A stretch of DNA of 5,851 bases from positions 1 through 5,851 of the forward strand of contig JAFAZL010000323.1 of assembly GCA_019239815.1 (NCBI GenBank). The letters are read 5' to 3'. Below the pieces are notes generated by a model. It did no database searches and was not told the origin of the DNA. It worked only from the letters and a program-made list of their open reading frames with translations. This DNA comes from Acidobacteriota bacterium (GTDB taxonomy: Bacteria; Acidobacteriota; Terriglobia; Acidoferrales; UBA7541). The translations under genes were made by a program, and so were the position numbers. This document shows, piece by piece, positions 1 to 5,851 of the stretch (position 1 is its first letter; each line of letters opens with the position of its first letter).

Positions 1-1048
<1,048 letters not shown>

Positions 1049-1051
1049 CGA

Positions 1052-1762
1052 CTACGCCGTCGCTTTCACCGCGCCGACGAGCGCTTCCACCATCGACTGA
1101 AAAACAACCAATCCCTCATCCGAACCCAGCGCCGCTTCTACCGCTCGCTCCGGATGCGGCATCAAACCCGCAACATTCCTCTCGCGATTGCAAACGCCCG
1201 CGATGTTCGACATCGACCCATTCGGATTCCCCGCCGCATCATCCGATCCATCCGCGTTCGTATAGCGGAAAATTACCTGCCGATTTTTCTCCAACTCCGC
1301 CAGCGTCGCCTCATCCACATTGAAATTTCCATCGTTATGCGCGATCGGAATCCGAATAATCTGCCCTTTTTTGGCAGCGCAGGTAAACGGCGTGTCCGTC
1401 TGCTCGATTCGAACATGCACGTGTCTGCAAATGTAGCGCAGCCCCGAATTCCGCATCACCGCTCCCGGGAGCAATCCGGCTTCAAGTAAAATCTGGAATC
1501 CGTTGCAAATCCCAAACACCATCCCGCCACCCTTCGCGAATTTCTCCACCGACTTCATCACCGGCGAAAATCGCGCAATCGCACCGGTGCGCAGATAGTC
1601 GCCGTATGCAAATCCACCGGGCAAAATAATCGCGTCGCACATGGCAAGATCCTGCGACTGATGCCAGATAAATTCGACCGGCTTGTGCATCACATTGGCG
1701 AGTGTGTAGTACGCGTCGTGATCGCAATTCGATCCCGGAAAGACTACGACTCCAAATTTCAT
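1052..1762 (-). CDS. purQ: Phosphoribosylformylglycinamidine synthase, glutaminase subunit PurQ
   Basis: A complete 236-residue class I glutamine amidotransferase, close to the ~225-230 residue family norm. It hydrolyses glutamine and passes ammonia to PurL for FGAM synthesis. The catalytic triad is visible: nucleophile C86 in GICNGFQIL, and H203 with E205 in MPHPERA. Other PurQ hallmarks are the N-terminal [12 protein letters not shown], the oxyanion-region [12 protein letters not shown] at 48-59, and AHNDGNF near 141-147. The ATG at 1760-1762 is chosen because the [11 protein letters not shown] start matches the family and a GGAG lies 10 bp upstream (1773-1776). Only 3 bp separate it from purL, so the two form one transcription unit. 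A 62-bp gap to the upstream hypothetical gene holds a possible extended -10 promoter. The ~80-residue partner PurS, needed by small-type PurL, is not encoded in the window. Confidence 0.98.
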   Translation of the reverse strand: MKFGVVVFPGSNCDHDAYYTLANVMHKPVEFIWHQSQDLAMCDAIILPGGFAYGDYLRTGAIARFSPVMKSVEKFAKGGGMVFGICNGFQILLEAGLLPGAVMRNSGLRYICRHVHVRIEQTDTPFTCAAKKGQIIRIPIAHNDGNFNVDEATLAELEKNRQVIFRYTNADGSDDAAGNPNGSMSNIAGVCNRERNVAGLMPHPERAVEAALGSDEGLVVFQSMVEALVGAVKATA

Positions 1763-1798
1763 GCGGTAAATGCTCCGTTGGACATTTGGGGAACTGAT

Positions 1799-1807
1799 AT
1801 TTTACCA
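1799..1807 (-). promoter_or_regulatory. Possible extended -10 promoter element for purQL
   Basis: On the minus strand the sequence reads TGG-TAAAAT, a TGn extended -10 motif with a near-consensus hexamer. It lies about 37 bp upstream of the purQ ATG in an AT-rich patch just after the hypothetical gene ends. The -35 position (about 1821-1828) has no good TTGACA match, so the call rests on the -10 alone. No purine riboswitch or clear operator palindrome is visible in the short leader. Confidence 0.3.
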
Positions 1808-1824
1808 CACGGTCGGCATATCGC

Positions 1825-2133
1825 TCACTTTCGATGAGACTTCGAGACCTTACGCTTTCGTTTATGAGCTAGCTCGATGAATTTCGGCTCCAGATAGATC
1901 TTGTGCTCGTACGCGCGCCGTTTCATTACAGTTCCGACGAGCAGTTCCACCCGCTCTTCGTCGAATGCTTCGATCCGAAACGCGCGGCCAAGACACCGGT
2001 CGAAGACCGACTGTGTTTGCATCTCCTCCGCACTCGGCAGGTTCTCGTATTGCGGTACGTCGGGCGGGATTGCAACCACTCGGACAAAATCACCAAGCCG
2101 AATCGCTTTTCCTTTCCGGTCGACATGCTTCAC
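1825..2133 (-). CDS. Hypothetical protein, 102 residues, translationally coupled to the VOC gene
   Basis: I cannot assign a function. From the GTG at 2131-2133 the protein has 102 residues and is soluble, with no signal peptide or membrane segment. It opens with GKAIRLGDFVRVVAIPP (residues 8-24), followed by a helical part containing FDRCLGRAFRIEAFDEE (44-60), then a strand-like segment with EHKIYLEPKFIEL (76-88) and a very basic tail (KRKRKVSKSHRK). The layout of a short beta-barrel-like start (GD.VRV), a central CLGR.F motif and a final .H.IYLEP.F. strand resembles a family of small uncharacterised bacterial proteins I have seen. The GTG overlaps the VOC stop in a 4-bp GTGA, and GAGGG at 2141-2145 sits 7 bp upstream. 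I prefer it to the in-frame TTG at 2155-2157, which would add 8 residues. The coherent hydrophobic pattern and coupling support a real gene. Confidence 0.75.
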   Translation of the reverse strand: MKHVDRKGKAIRLGDFVRVVAIPPDVPQYENLPSAEEMQTQSVFDRCLGRAFRIEAFDEERVELLVGTVMKRRAYEHKIYLEPKFIELAHKRKRKVSKSHRK

Positions 2134-2145
2134 ACCGAATCCCTC
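2130..2145 (-). promoter_or_regulatory. GTGA stop/start overlap with Shine-Dalgarno GAGGG
   Basis: Minus-strand GAGGG (2141-2145) is followed after 7 bp by GTG (2131-2133), whose last two bases begin the TGA stop of the VOC gene (2130-2132). This arrangement fixes the start of the hypothetical gene and implies translational coupling between the two cistrons. Confidence 0.65.
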
Positions 2146-2558
2146 GACGTGTCGCAAGCAAAAACGAGAACGTAGCCGTTCAGATCCTCAACCACCAACT
2201 CGTAGCACTTGTAGAAACGCAACACCGGCTGCTCCAGAATCTTCGCGCCATTCGCCCTCAGCTCCGCATAAAGCGCGTCGACGTTATCCACCCAAATGTA
2301 AGCGTCGAGTGCCTCTTCACGCCGCTTCCGATTCGGCGTGGCAGTTTCGCCGTGATCAACCCTGCCAAACTGAATTACAACGTCGTCGCGCCCAACCATC
2401 GCGAACACCGGTGGCTCAAAGTAGACACCCAGAATCGAAAATCCAAAAACATCGCGATAGTACTCGGCGGCTTCAACAACGTTGGGAACGACAAAGTGAG
2501 GATTGACACCCTGAAAGCGCGCTCTCACGCCAACCGCGCCAGCAGCAGATTCCGTCAT
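2130..2558 (-). CDS. VOC superfamily protein (glyoxalase/bleomycin-resistance fold)
   Basis: A 142-residue protein with the two beta-alpha-beta-beta-beta half-modules of the vicinal oxygen chelate fold. The first half runs from about residue 16 (FQGVNPHFVVPNVVEAAEYY, then RDVFGFSILG) to VVIQFG (60-65). The second half runs from ALDAYIWVDNVDALYAEL (83-100) through ELRANGAKI to a last strand at DLNGYVLVFA (125-134). Full VOC enzymes use a metal bound by His/Gln/Glu side chains. H21 and possibly Q63 and E120 could contribute, but the usual glutamate of the final strand is absent (YVLVFA), so metal-dependent catalysis is doubtful. A binding or resistance-type role is equally possible, and the substrate cannot be inferred. 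The ATG at 2556-2558 is chosen because GAGGTG (2562-2567) sits at proper Shine-Dalgarno distance. An in-frame GTG at 2562-2564 falls inside that site. The gene overlaps the downstream hypothetical gene by 4 bp. Confidence 0.9.
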   Translation of the reverse strand: MTESAAGAVGVRARFQGVNPHFVVPNVVEAAEYYRDVFGFSILGVYFEPPVFAMVGRDDVVIQFGRVDHGETATPNRKRREEALDAYIWVDNVDALYAELRANGAKILEQPVLRFYKCYELVVEDLNGYVLVFACDTSRDSV

Positions 2559-2561
2559 ACC

Positions 2562-2567
2562 CACCTC
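2562..2567 (-). promoter_or_regulatory. Ribosome binding site GAGGTG deciding the VOC start
   Basis: GAGGTG on the minus strand ends 3 bp before the ATG at 2558, placing the GAGG core 5 bp from the start. The alternative GTG start two codons upstream (2562-2564) overlaps this site, so it is unlikely to be used. Confidence 0.6.
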
Positions 2568-2599
2568 AAGTTCGAAGCGTTAAACGGACTCTACACCAA

Positions 2600-2629
2600 T
2601 TCGCAAAGCACGAGTTCGCAAAGCACGAG
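2600..2629. repeat. Perfect 15-bp tandem direct repeat (two units) in the SPFH-VOC gap
   Basis: The plus-strand unit TTCGCAAAGCACGAG occurs at 2600-2614 and again, identically and abutting, at 2615-2629. It lies in the non-coding gap between the SPFH stop (2664) and the VOC start (2558), 42 bp upstream of the VOC ATG. The rest of this gap shows no gene, no terminator hairpin and no convincing promoter. The repeat could be a slippage product or a double protein-binding site for the VOC-hypothetical pair; the sequence alone cannot decide. Confidence 0.85.
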
Positions 2630-2663
2630 GTGAACGTACGGATGAGGGCCGCGATTGAACGTC

Positions 2664-3587
2664 CTAGATGGACCGGCTTGGTGTCGCCGGCTTCGGAGCC
2701 GTAGGATCGACAGGCTTCACATTCGTCGTCGTCACCCCGTCCAGCCCCAGCACGTTCACGAGGCTCGAACTCGCCGGCACGATGTACTTCGTATTCTGCG
2801 CCAGCGTGTGATTCAACACTTCGAGTCGCCGCATCACTTCAGCGCGATCCTTGAAGTAGTTTTCGGCAGCAGTGGAGACAGCCTTGATCGCTTCCGCCTC
2901 TGCATTCGCTCGAGTAATCCGAGCCTGCGCGTCGCCTTCCGCTTTCAAAATCTCCGACTGCTTCTGACCTTCCGCCTGCAAAATTTGGCTCTGCTTGATG
3001 CCTTCCGCTTCCAGCACCGCAGCTCGTTTTTCGCGTTCCGCTTTCATCTGGCGAGACATCGCGTCGGTGATATCGCGCGGCGGTTCGATCTTCTGCACCT
3101 CCACGCGCGTCACCTTCACGCCCCACGAGTTCGTCGCGTCATCCAGCACATGCCGCAGATTCGTGTTGATCATGTCGCGCGCGACCAGCGTCTCGTCCAG
3201 CGTCCGGTCGCCGATCAAATTGCGCAGATTGGTTTGCGCCAGCGTCGTGCAAGCGTACGCAAAATCCTGCACCTCATACTGCGATTTTACAGGGTCAATC
3301 ACTTTGTAATAGACAACGGCATCCACTTCTACGGTGACGTTATCCTTGGTGATCAACTTTTGCGGCGGCACCGTGATCACCTGCTCGCGCATGTCCACGC
3401 GAACGATGTCGTCGATGAACGGCACGATAAATGTCAGCCCCGACGGCGCCATGCCATGAAATTTGCCCAGCCGCGTGATCAGCCCTTTTTCGTACTGCCG
3501 CACCGTTCGCGCGCCCTTGGCCAGCGTCACGAGACCAAAAATCGCAAAGATGAAGAGAAAAACGAAAAACAGCGCACTGCTGTCCAT
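2664..3587 (-). CDS. qmcA: SPFH/Band 7 (stomatin-like, paraslipin) membrane-anchored protein, QmcA-like
   Basis: A 307-residue protein similar in length and layout to E. coli QmcA (305). Residues 6-23 form an N-terminal membrane anchor. An SPFH domain follows at about 25-185, with QYEKGLITRLGKF, PGL-like PSGLTFIVPFID at 48-59, ITKDNVTVEVDAVVYYKV at 79-96, and the strongly conserved NSWGVKVTRVEV at 153-164. The region 175-245 is a long coiled coil in which AEG recurs every 11 residues (194, 205, 216). The C-terminal end is proline-rich (290-304). SPFH proteins oligomerise into large cage- or ring-like membrane assemblies linked to membrane microdomains and protease control. The ATG at 3585-3587 has AGGTGA 7 bp upstream, and that site contains the stop codon of the upstream NfeD gene. 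This NfeD-SPFH pairing is the classic context. The paraslipin class is inferred from motif likeness and the short NfeD partner. Confidence 0.95.
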   Translation of the reverse strand: MDSSALFFVFLFIFAIFGLVTLAKGARTVRQYEKGLITRLGKFHGMAPSGLTFIVPFIDDIVRVDMREQVITVPPQKLITKDNVTVEVDAVVYYKVIDPVKSQYEVQDFAYACTTLAQTNLRNLIGDRTLDETLVARDMINTNLRHVLDDATNSWGVKVTRVEVQKIEPPRDITDAMSRQMKAEREKRAAVLEAEGIKQSQILQAEGQKQSEILKAEGDAQARITRANAEAEAIKAVSTAAENYFKDRAEVMRRLEVLNHTLAQNTKYIVPASSSLVNVLGLDGVTTTNVKPVDPTAPKPATPSRSI

Positions 3588-3594
3588 AGCTCCG

Positions 3595-3600
3595 TCACCT
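3595..3600 (-). promoter_or_regulatory. Ribosome binding site AGGTGA of the SPFH gene, containing the nfeD stop
   Basis: Minus-strand AGGTGA lies 7 bp before the SPFH ATG, and its last three bases are the TGA stop of the NfeD-family gene. Ribosomes finishing the first cistron therefore terminate on the initiation site of the second, which suggests coupled, stoichiometric expression. Confidence 0.65.
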
Positions 3601-4035
3601 CACCCTGAGTGTTACACCTTCCACTGACTCCACTCGGACCTCGATTCCAATCTCGCGGGTTCCCTCGTCGTGCGCGGTCAGCTCTGCGCGCCACAACTCA
3701 TCGGCCACTTTCACCATGCCCGCTTCGTGCGGCGCGATGCGCTTCGTGACCACGCCGGTTTTTCCAACAATCGCGTCCACGTTGCTGGCGTGATGTTTCA
3801 CCGTCGTTTTCGCCTTGAGCCAATTTCGCAGTACGGCGAAATAGAGCAGCGCCAGGCCGCCCGCCGCGAGCAACCCGACTTTTTCCGAACCGAGCGCCAA
3901 GCCGATGGCGCCGCCGATCGCCATCGATCCGCCGACCAGCGCAAGGTCGAAGCCCGTCACGGCTCCGAGCGCTAACTCGACGATCACGCACACGATGCCC
4001 GCGATGACGAGAACCCAATTCACCCAAAGTCCCAA
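3595..4035 (-). CDS. NfeD-family membrane protein (short form), partner of the SPFH protein
   Basis: A 146-residue protein with an N-terminal membrane part: hydrophobic segments near 5-25, 29-48 and 52-69, glycine-rich in the middle. A short basic linker is followed by a C-terminal beta-barrel (OB-like) NfeD domain at about 87-146. The domain shows the signature IVGKTGVV (89-96), then G.VKV.DELWRAEL (106-119), and a final strand region with V.GVTLRV. The long NfeD form has an N-terminal ClpP-like protease domain; this one lacks it, as do forms that pair with QmcA-type SPFH proteins. Its OB domain probably sits on the membrane and interacts with the SPFH assembly. The start is a TTG at 4033-4035. 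It has AAGGAG 8 bp upstream (4044-4049), and an in-frame TAA only a few codons further upstream excludes a longer protein. Only 7 bp separate it from the SPFH start. Confidence 0.92.
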   Translation of the reverse strand: MGLWVNWVLVIAGIVCVIVELALGAVTGFDLALVGGSMAIGGAIGLALGSEKVGLLAAGGLALLYFAVLRNWLKAKTTVKHHASNVDAIVGKTGVVTKRIAPHEAGMVKVADELWRAELTAHDEGTREIGIEVRVESVEGVTLRVR

Positions 4036-4043
4036 GGAAAGCG

Positions 4044-4049
4044 CTCCTT
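4044..4049 (-). promoter_or_regulatory. Ribosome binding site AAGGAG supporting a TTG start
   Basis: A near-perfect Shine-Dalgarno AAGGAG on the minus strand is 8 bp from the TTG at 4033-4035. There is no ATG or GTG between this site and the first hydrophobic segment that would keep the membrane part intact, so the TTG is the best start. The AT-rich DNA just upstream (about 4050-4100) is a plausible promoter zone, but no clear -35/-10 pair stands out. Confidence 0.65.
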
Positions 4050-4109
4050 ATGACTTAAGTATGTCGAAAGTTAACACGATGAATTCTTCTGTTTGATAGC
4101 CAGCAGCGA

Positions 4110-4182
4110 ACCGGTAAACCTTCGAGCCTTGGTAGCGCCGGCATCTTGCCGGCCTCTTTACGCCCCGTCTTGCAATACCGGT
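4110..4182. repeat. Nested inverted repeat, REP-like, in the glmU-nfeD intergenic region
   Basis: An inner 7-bp hairpin with a 3-base loop, GCCGGCA-TCT-TGCCGGC (4137-4153), is flanked almost symmetrically by a second 7-bp inverted pair, ACCGGTA (4110-4116) and TACCGGT (4176-4182). The two side spacers are 20 and 22 bp. The core with its leader (GGTAGCGCCGGCATC, then TTGCCGGC) looks like a dispersed intergenic repeat that I recall from Acidobacteria genomes; this is memory, not a search. The element sits in the 202-bp non-coding gap (4036-4237), which holds no gene I can support. There is no T-tract after the inner hairpin on the glmU transcript strand, so it is not a standard intrinsic terminator, although it could stabilise or end the glmU mRNA. 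Confidence 0.6.
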
Positions 4183-4237
4183 CCGTTGTGAGTGCCTCTG
4201 GTTGTACGGCCAGGTTGTTTCAGGATTTTCTGTCGAG

Positions 4238-5851
4238 CTACCGCCGCCTGCTCTTCTTCTCTTTCCGAACTCTGCTCTTGCGCCCCGGCTTGCGCGCCGA
4301 CTTCTTCGACCCACCGTCGGCCGCCGCCAACTCCCGCCGCTTCTTCGACGACCAGCCCGGCTTGTTCACCTGTCGCCCGCGCGCGATCCCGAGCCCGTCT
4401 GGCGGCACATTCTCGGTGATCGTTGACCCCGCCGCAATGTAAGCGCCATCGCCGATTCGCACCGGCGCGACCAGCGCCGAATCGCTCCCGACAAACACGC
4501 GCTCTCCGATCGTCGTCGGATGTTTGTGAAATCCGTCATAGTTGCACGTAATCGTGCCCGCACCGATGTTCGCTTTGCTCCCGATTCTCGCGTCCCCGAG
4601 GTACGAAAGGTGGCCCGCCTTCGCTCCTTCGCCCATCGTCGTCTTCTTCAGTTCGACGAAATTGCCGACGTGCGCGCCGGACTTCAAATGACTGTCCGGC
4701 CGCAGCCGCGCAAATGGCCCGATAGAAACTTTTTCATCCAGCCGCGAATTCACGACCACGCAGTGCTGCTCCACGATCACGTCGTCGCCCAGCACCGCAT
4801 CCTTCAGCACACTCCCGGTGCGCACGATGCACCGCGCGCCGATTTTCGTCTTCCCCAGCAATTGCACGTTCGCCTCAACCAGCGAATCTTCGCCGGCGGT
4901 CACGTCCGAATCCACCACTACCGTCTGCGGCAACTGAATTGAAACGCCGCCCGCCATCAACTCATTCCGCTTCCACTCGCGGAAAATCCCATCCACCTCC
5001 GCCAGATCCACGCGCGTGTTGCAGCCCAGCACTTCACGCGAGTCCGGAGCAATCTGCGCCAGCACGGTTTCGCCTTTCGCCGCCAGTACTCCGACCGCGT
5101 CCGTCAGATAAATCTCTTTGTGCTTGTTGTTCGGCTTCACTTGAGCCAGCGCAGGCCACAATTTGTCGAGCGTGAAGCAATAAATACTTGAATTGATCTC
5201 GTTGATGTCGCGCTGTTCGGGAGCAAGCTGCGACTCTTCGACAATCGCTCCAACCTGCGTCTCCGACTTCCGCAGAATTCGCCCGTAGCCCGACGGATCG
5301 CTCACCACCGCCGACAAAATCGTTACCGCCGCATTCCCCGCGCGATGCGCTGCTACCAACGCGCGCAAAGTCTCCGTCCGAATCAGCGGCGCATCACCTG
5401 GCAACACCACGGCAATCTTTGTCCCGCCGATGGCACGCCGCGCCACCTGCATTGCGTGCCCCGTGCCATGCTGCGGAAATTGCAAAACCGTGCTCGCAAC
5501 CGTCGGCTCGACAACTGCCGCGACTTGCTCGGCCTGGTGTCCAATCACCACCACCGTCTGCGGCAATTGAATCGAAACGCCGCCAGCCATCAATTCATTC
5601 CGCTTCCACTCGCGGAAAATCCCATCGACTTCAGCCAGATCCACACGCGTGTTGCAGCCCAGCACCTCGCGCGAGTCCGGCGCAATCTGCGCCAGCACGG
5701 TCTCGCCCTTCGACGCCAGCACTCCCACCGCATCCGTCAGATAAATCTCTTTGTGCTTGTTGTTCGGCTTCACCTGCGCCAACGCCGGCCACAACTTGTC
5801 CAGCGAGAAGCAATAAATGCTCGAATTGATCTCGTTGAGCTCGCGCTGCTC
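4238..5851 (-). CDS. glmU: Bifunctional GlmU (GlcNAc-1-P uridyltransferase / GlcN-1-P acetyltransferase) with internal tandem duplication, 5' end outside window
   Basis: The frame is open from the right edge to TAG at 4238-4240, giving 537 residues. GlmU acetylates glucosamine-1-P, then transfers UMP to make UDP-GlcNAc for peptidoglycan and lipopolysaccharide. In order from the right edge the visible protein has: the C-terminal half of one uridyltransferase domain (NEINSSIY, GCNTR, linker helix), a second nearly complete uridyltransferase segment (QHGTGHA at residues 127-133, PGDAP 151-155, GYGR 188-191, EINSSIY, GCNTR), then the left-handed beta-helix acetyltransferase (ARLRP 381-385; AGHLSYLGD 412-420 with the catalytic-type His414; CNYDG 436-440; GSDSALVAPV). 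A 37-residue tail with 18 Lys/Arg follows. The second segment begins at IGHQAEQ and lacks the N-terminal GxGTRM loop. Normal GlmU is ~450-460 residues; the whole gene here would encode roughly 700. An in-frame TTG at 5794 is not the true start, since homology continues past it. Confidence 0.96.
   Translation of the reverse strand, partial: EQRELNEINSSIYCFSLDKLWPALAQVKPNNKHKEIYLTDAVGVLASKGETVLAQIAPDSREVLGCNTRVDLAEVDGIFREWKRNELMAGGVSIQLPQTVVVIGHQAEQVAAVVEPTVASTVLQFPQHGTGHAMQVARRAIGGTKIAVVLPGDAPLIRTETLRALVAAHRAGNAAVTILSAVVSDPSGYGRILRKSETQVGAIVEESQLAPEQRDINEINSSIYCFTLDKLWPALAQVKPNNKHKEIYLTDAVGVLAAKGETVLAQIAPDSREVLGCNTRVDLAEVDGIFREWKRNELMAGGVSIQLPQTVVVDSDVTAGEDSLVEANVQLLGKTKIGARCIVRTGSVLKDAVLGDDVIVEQHCVVVNSRLDEKVSIGPFARLRPDSHLKSGAHVGNFVELKKTTMGEGAKAGHLSYLGDARIGSKANIGAGTITCNYDGFHKHPTTIGERVFVGSDSALVAPVRIGDGAYIAAGSTITENVPPDGLGIARGRQVNKPGWSSKKRRELAAADGGSKKSARKPGRKSRVRKEKKSRRR
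4913..5545 (-). repeat. Downstream copy of the 633-bp glmU tandem repeat (211 codons)
   Basis: This full unit runs on the minus strand from the codon for Ile in VVV-IGHQ (5543-5545) to the last Val of LPQTVVV (4913-4915), where it joins the beta-helix sequence DSDVTAG. It covers the uridyltransferase fold from about residue 55 of a normal GlmU to the end of the linker helix. The offset to the upstream copy is exactly 633 bp at every aligned position checked, with no gaps, so the frame is kept. Confidence 0.95.
5546..5851 (-). repeat. Upstream copy of the glmU tandem repeat (last 306 bp of the unit, rest beyond the window)
   Basis: This stretch aligns without gaps to 4913-5218. Counting by eye gives about 30 mismatches in 306 bp (~90% identity) but only 4 amino-acid changes in 102, all conservative (Glu/Asp, Leu/Ile, Ser/Thr, Ser/Ala). 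It ends in LPQTVVV and runs directly into the IGHQ start of the downstream copy. The remaining ~327 bp of the unit and the true N-terminus should lie to the right of the window. Confidence 0.95.

Noticed and set aside
1825..2157. TTG at 2155-2157 as the start of the hypothetical gene
   Set aside because: It would add 8 residues overlapping the VOC end without its own ribosome binding site, whereas the GTG at 2131-2133 has GAGGG 7 bp upstream and a GTGA overlap.
1965..2633. 222-codon plus-strand reading frame opposite the VOC and hypothetical genes
   Set aside because: The minus-strand genes show coherent folds, start sites and coupling; the plus product has no family likeness.
2655..3608. 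317-codon plus-strand reading frame opposite the SPFH gene
   Set aside because: The product is Arg/His/Leu-rich and lacks domain features, while the minus strand encodes a complete SPFH protein with matching ribosome binding site.
4137..4153. Rho-independent terminator for glmU
   Set aside because: The stem is good, but the glmU transcript strand has no T-run after it and the hairpin lies about 85 bp past the stop. It fits a repeat element better.
4048..4314. 88-codon minus-strand frame spanning the glmU 3' end and the gap
   Set aside because: It is out of frame with glmU, very basic in the overlap, and runs through the palindromic repeat. No ribosome binding site or motif supports it.
5792..5794. 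TTG as a translation start of glmU
   Set aside because: The frame stays open to the window edge and the 19 codons beyond it match the other repeat copy (NEINSSIY region), so the start lies outside the window.
4913..5851. The glmU repeat as a simple assembly artefact from identical sequence
   Set aside because: The copies differ at about 10% of positions, so it cannot be the same sequence read twice. A chimera of two strains remains possible and is stated in the findings.

Overview
The window looks like chromosomal core-gene DNA from a moderately GC-rich, probably Gram-negative bacterium. The gene content and codon style, plus a short palindromic repeat of a kind I associate with soil Acidobacteria, make an Acidobacteriota member (Koribacter/Acidobacteriales-like) my best guess. 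This is inference from memory, not a search. All seven genes lie on the minus strand, so the window reads right to left.

From right to left the order is: (1) glmU (4238-5851, 5' end outside the window), the bifunctional UDP-GlcNAc synthesis enzyme, carrying an in-frame tandem duplication of most of its uridyltransferase domain; (2) a ~200 bp intergenic gap with a nested inverted repeat; (3) a short NfeD-family membrane protein (3595-4035) and (4) a QmcA/stomatin-like SPFH protein (2664-3587), arranged as a tight two-gene unit; (5) a ~105 bp gap with a perfect 15-bp tandem repeat; (6) a VOC (glyoxalase/bleomycin-resistance fold) protein (2130-2558) that overlaps by 4 bp (7) a 102-residue hypothetical protein (1825-2133); (8) purQ (1052-1762) and, 3 bp after its stop, (9) purL (1-1048, 3' end outside the window), two subunits of formylglycinamidine ribonucleotide (FGAM) synthase.

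Functionally the window joins three ordinary themes: cell-wall precursor synthesis (glmU), membrane-domain organisation (NfeD-SPFH) and de novo purine synthesis (purQ-purL). No mobile element, CRISPR array, tRNA or rRNA is visible.

The one truly unusual feature is glmU. A 633-bp (211-codon) unit is repeated head to tail without breaking the frame. The 306 bp of the upstream copy inside the window is about 90% identical to the downstream copy. By eye about 26 of 30 differences are silent, so the duplication is not fresh and both copies appear protein-constrained. I see no evidence of a wholly new multi-gene system here.
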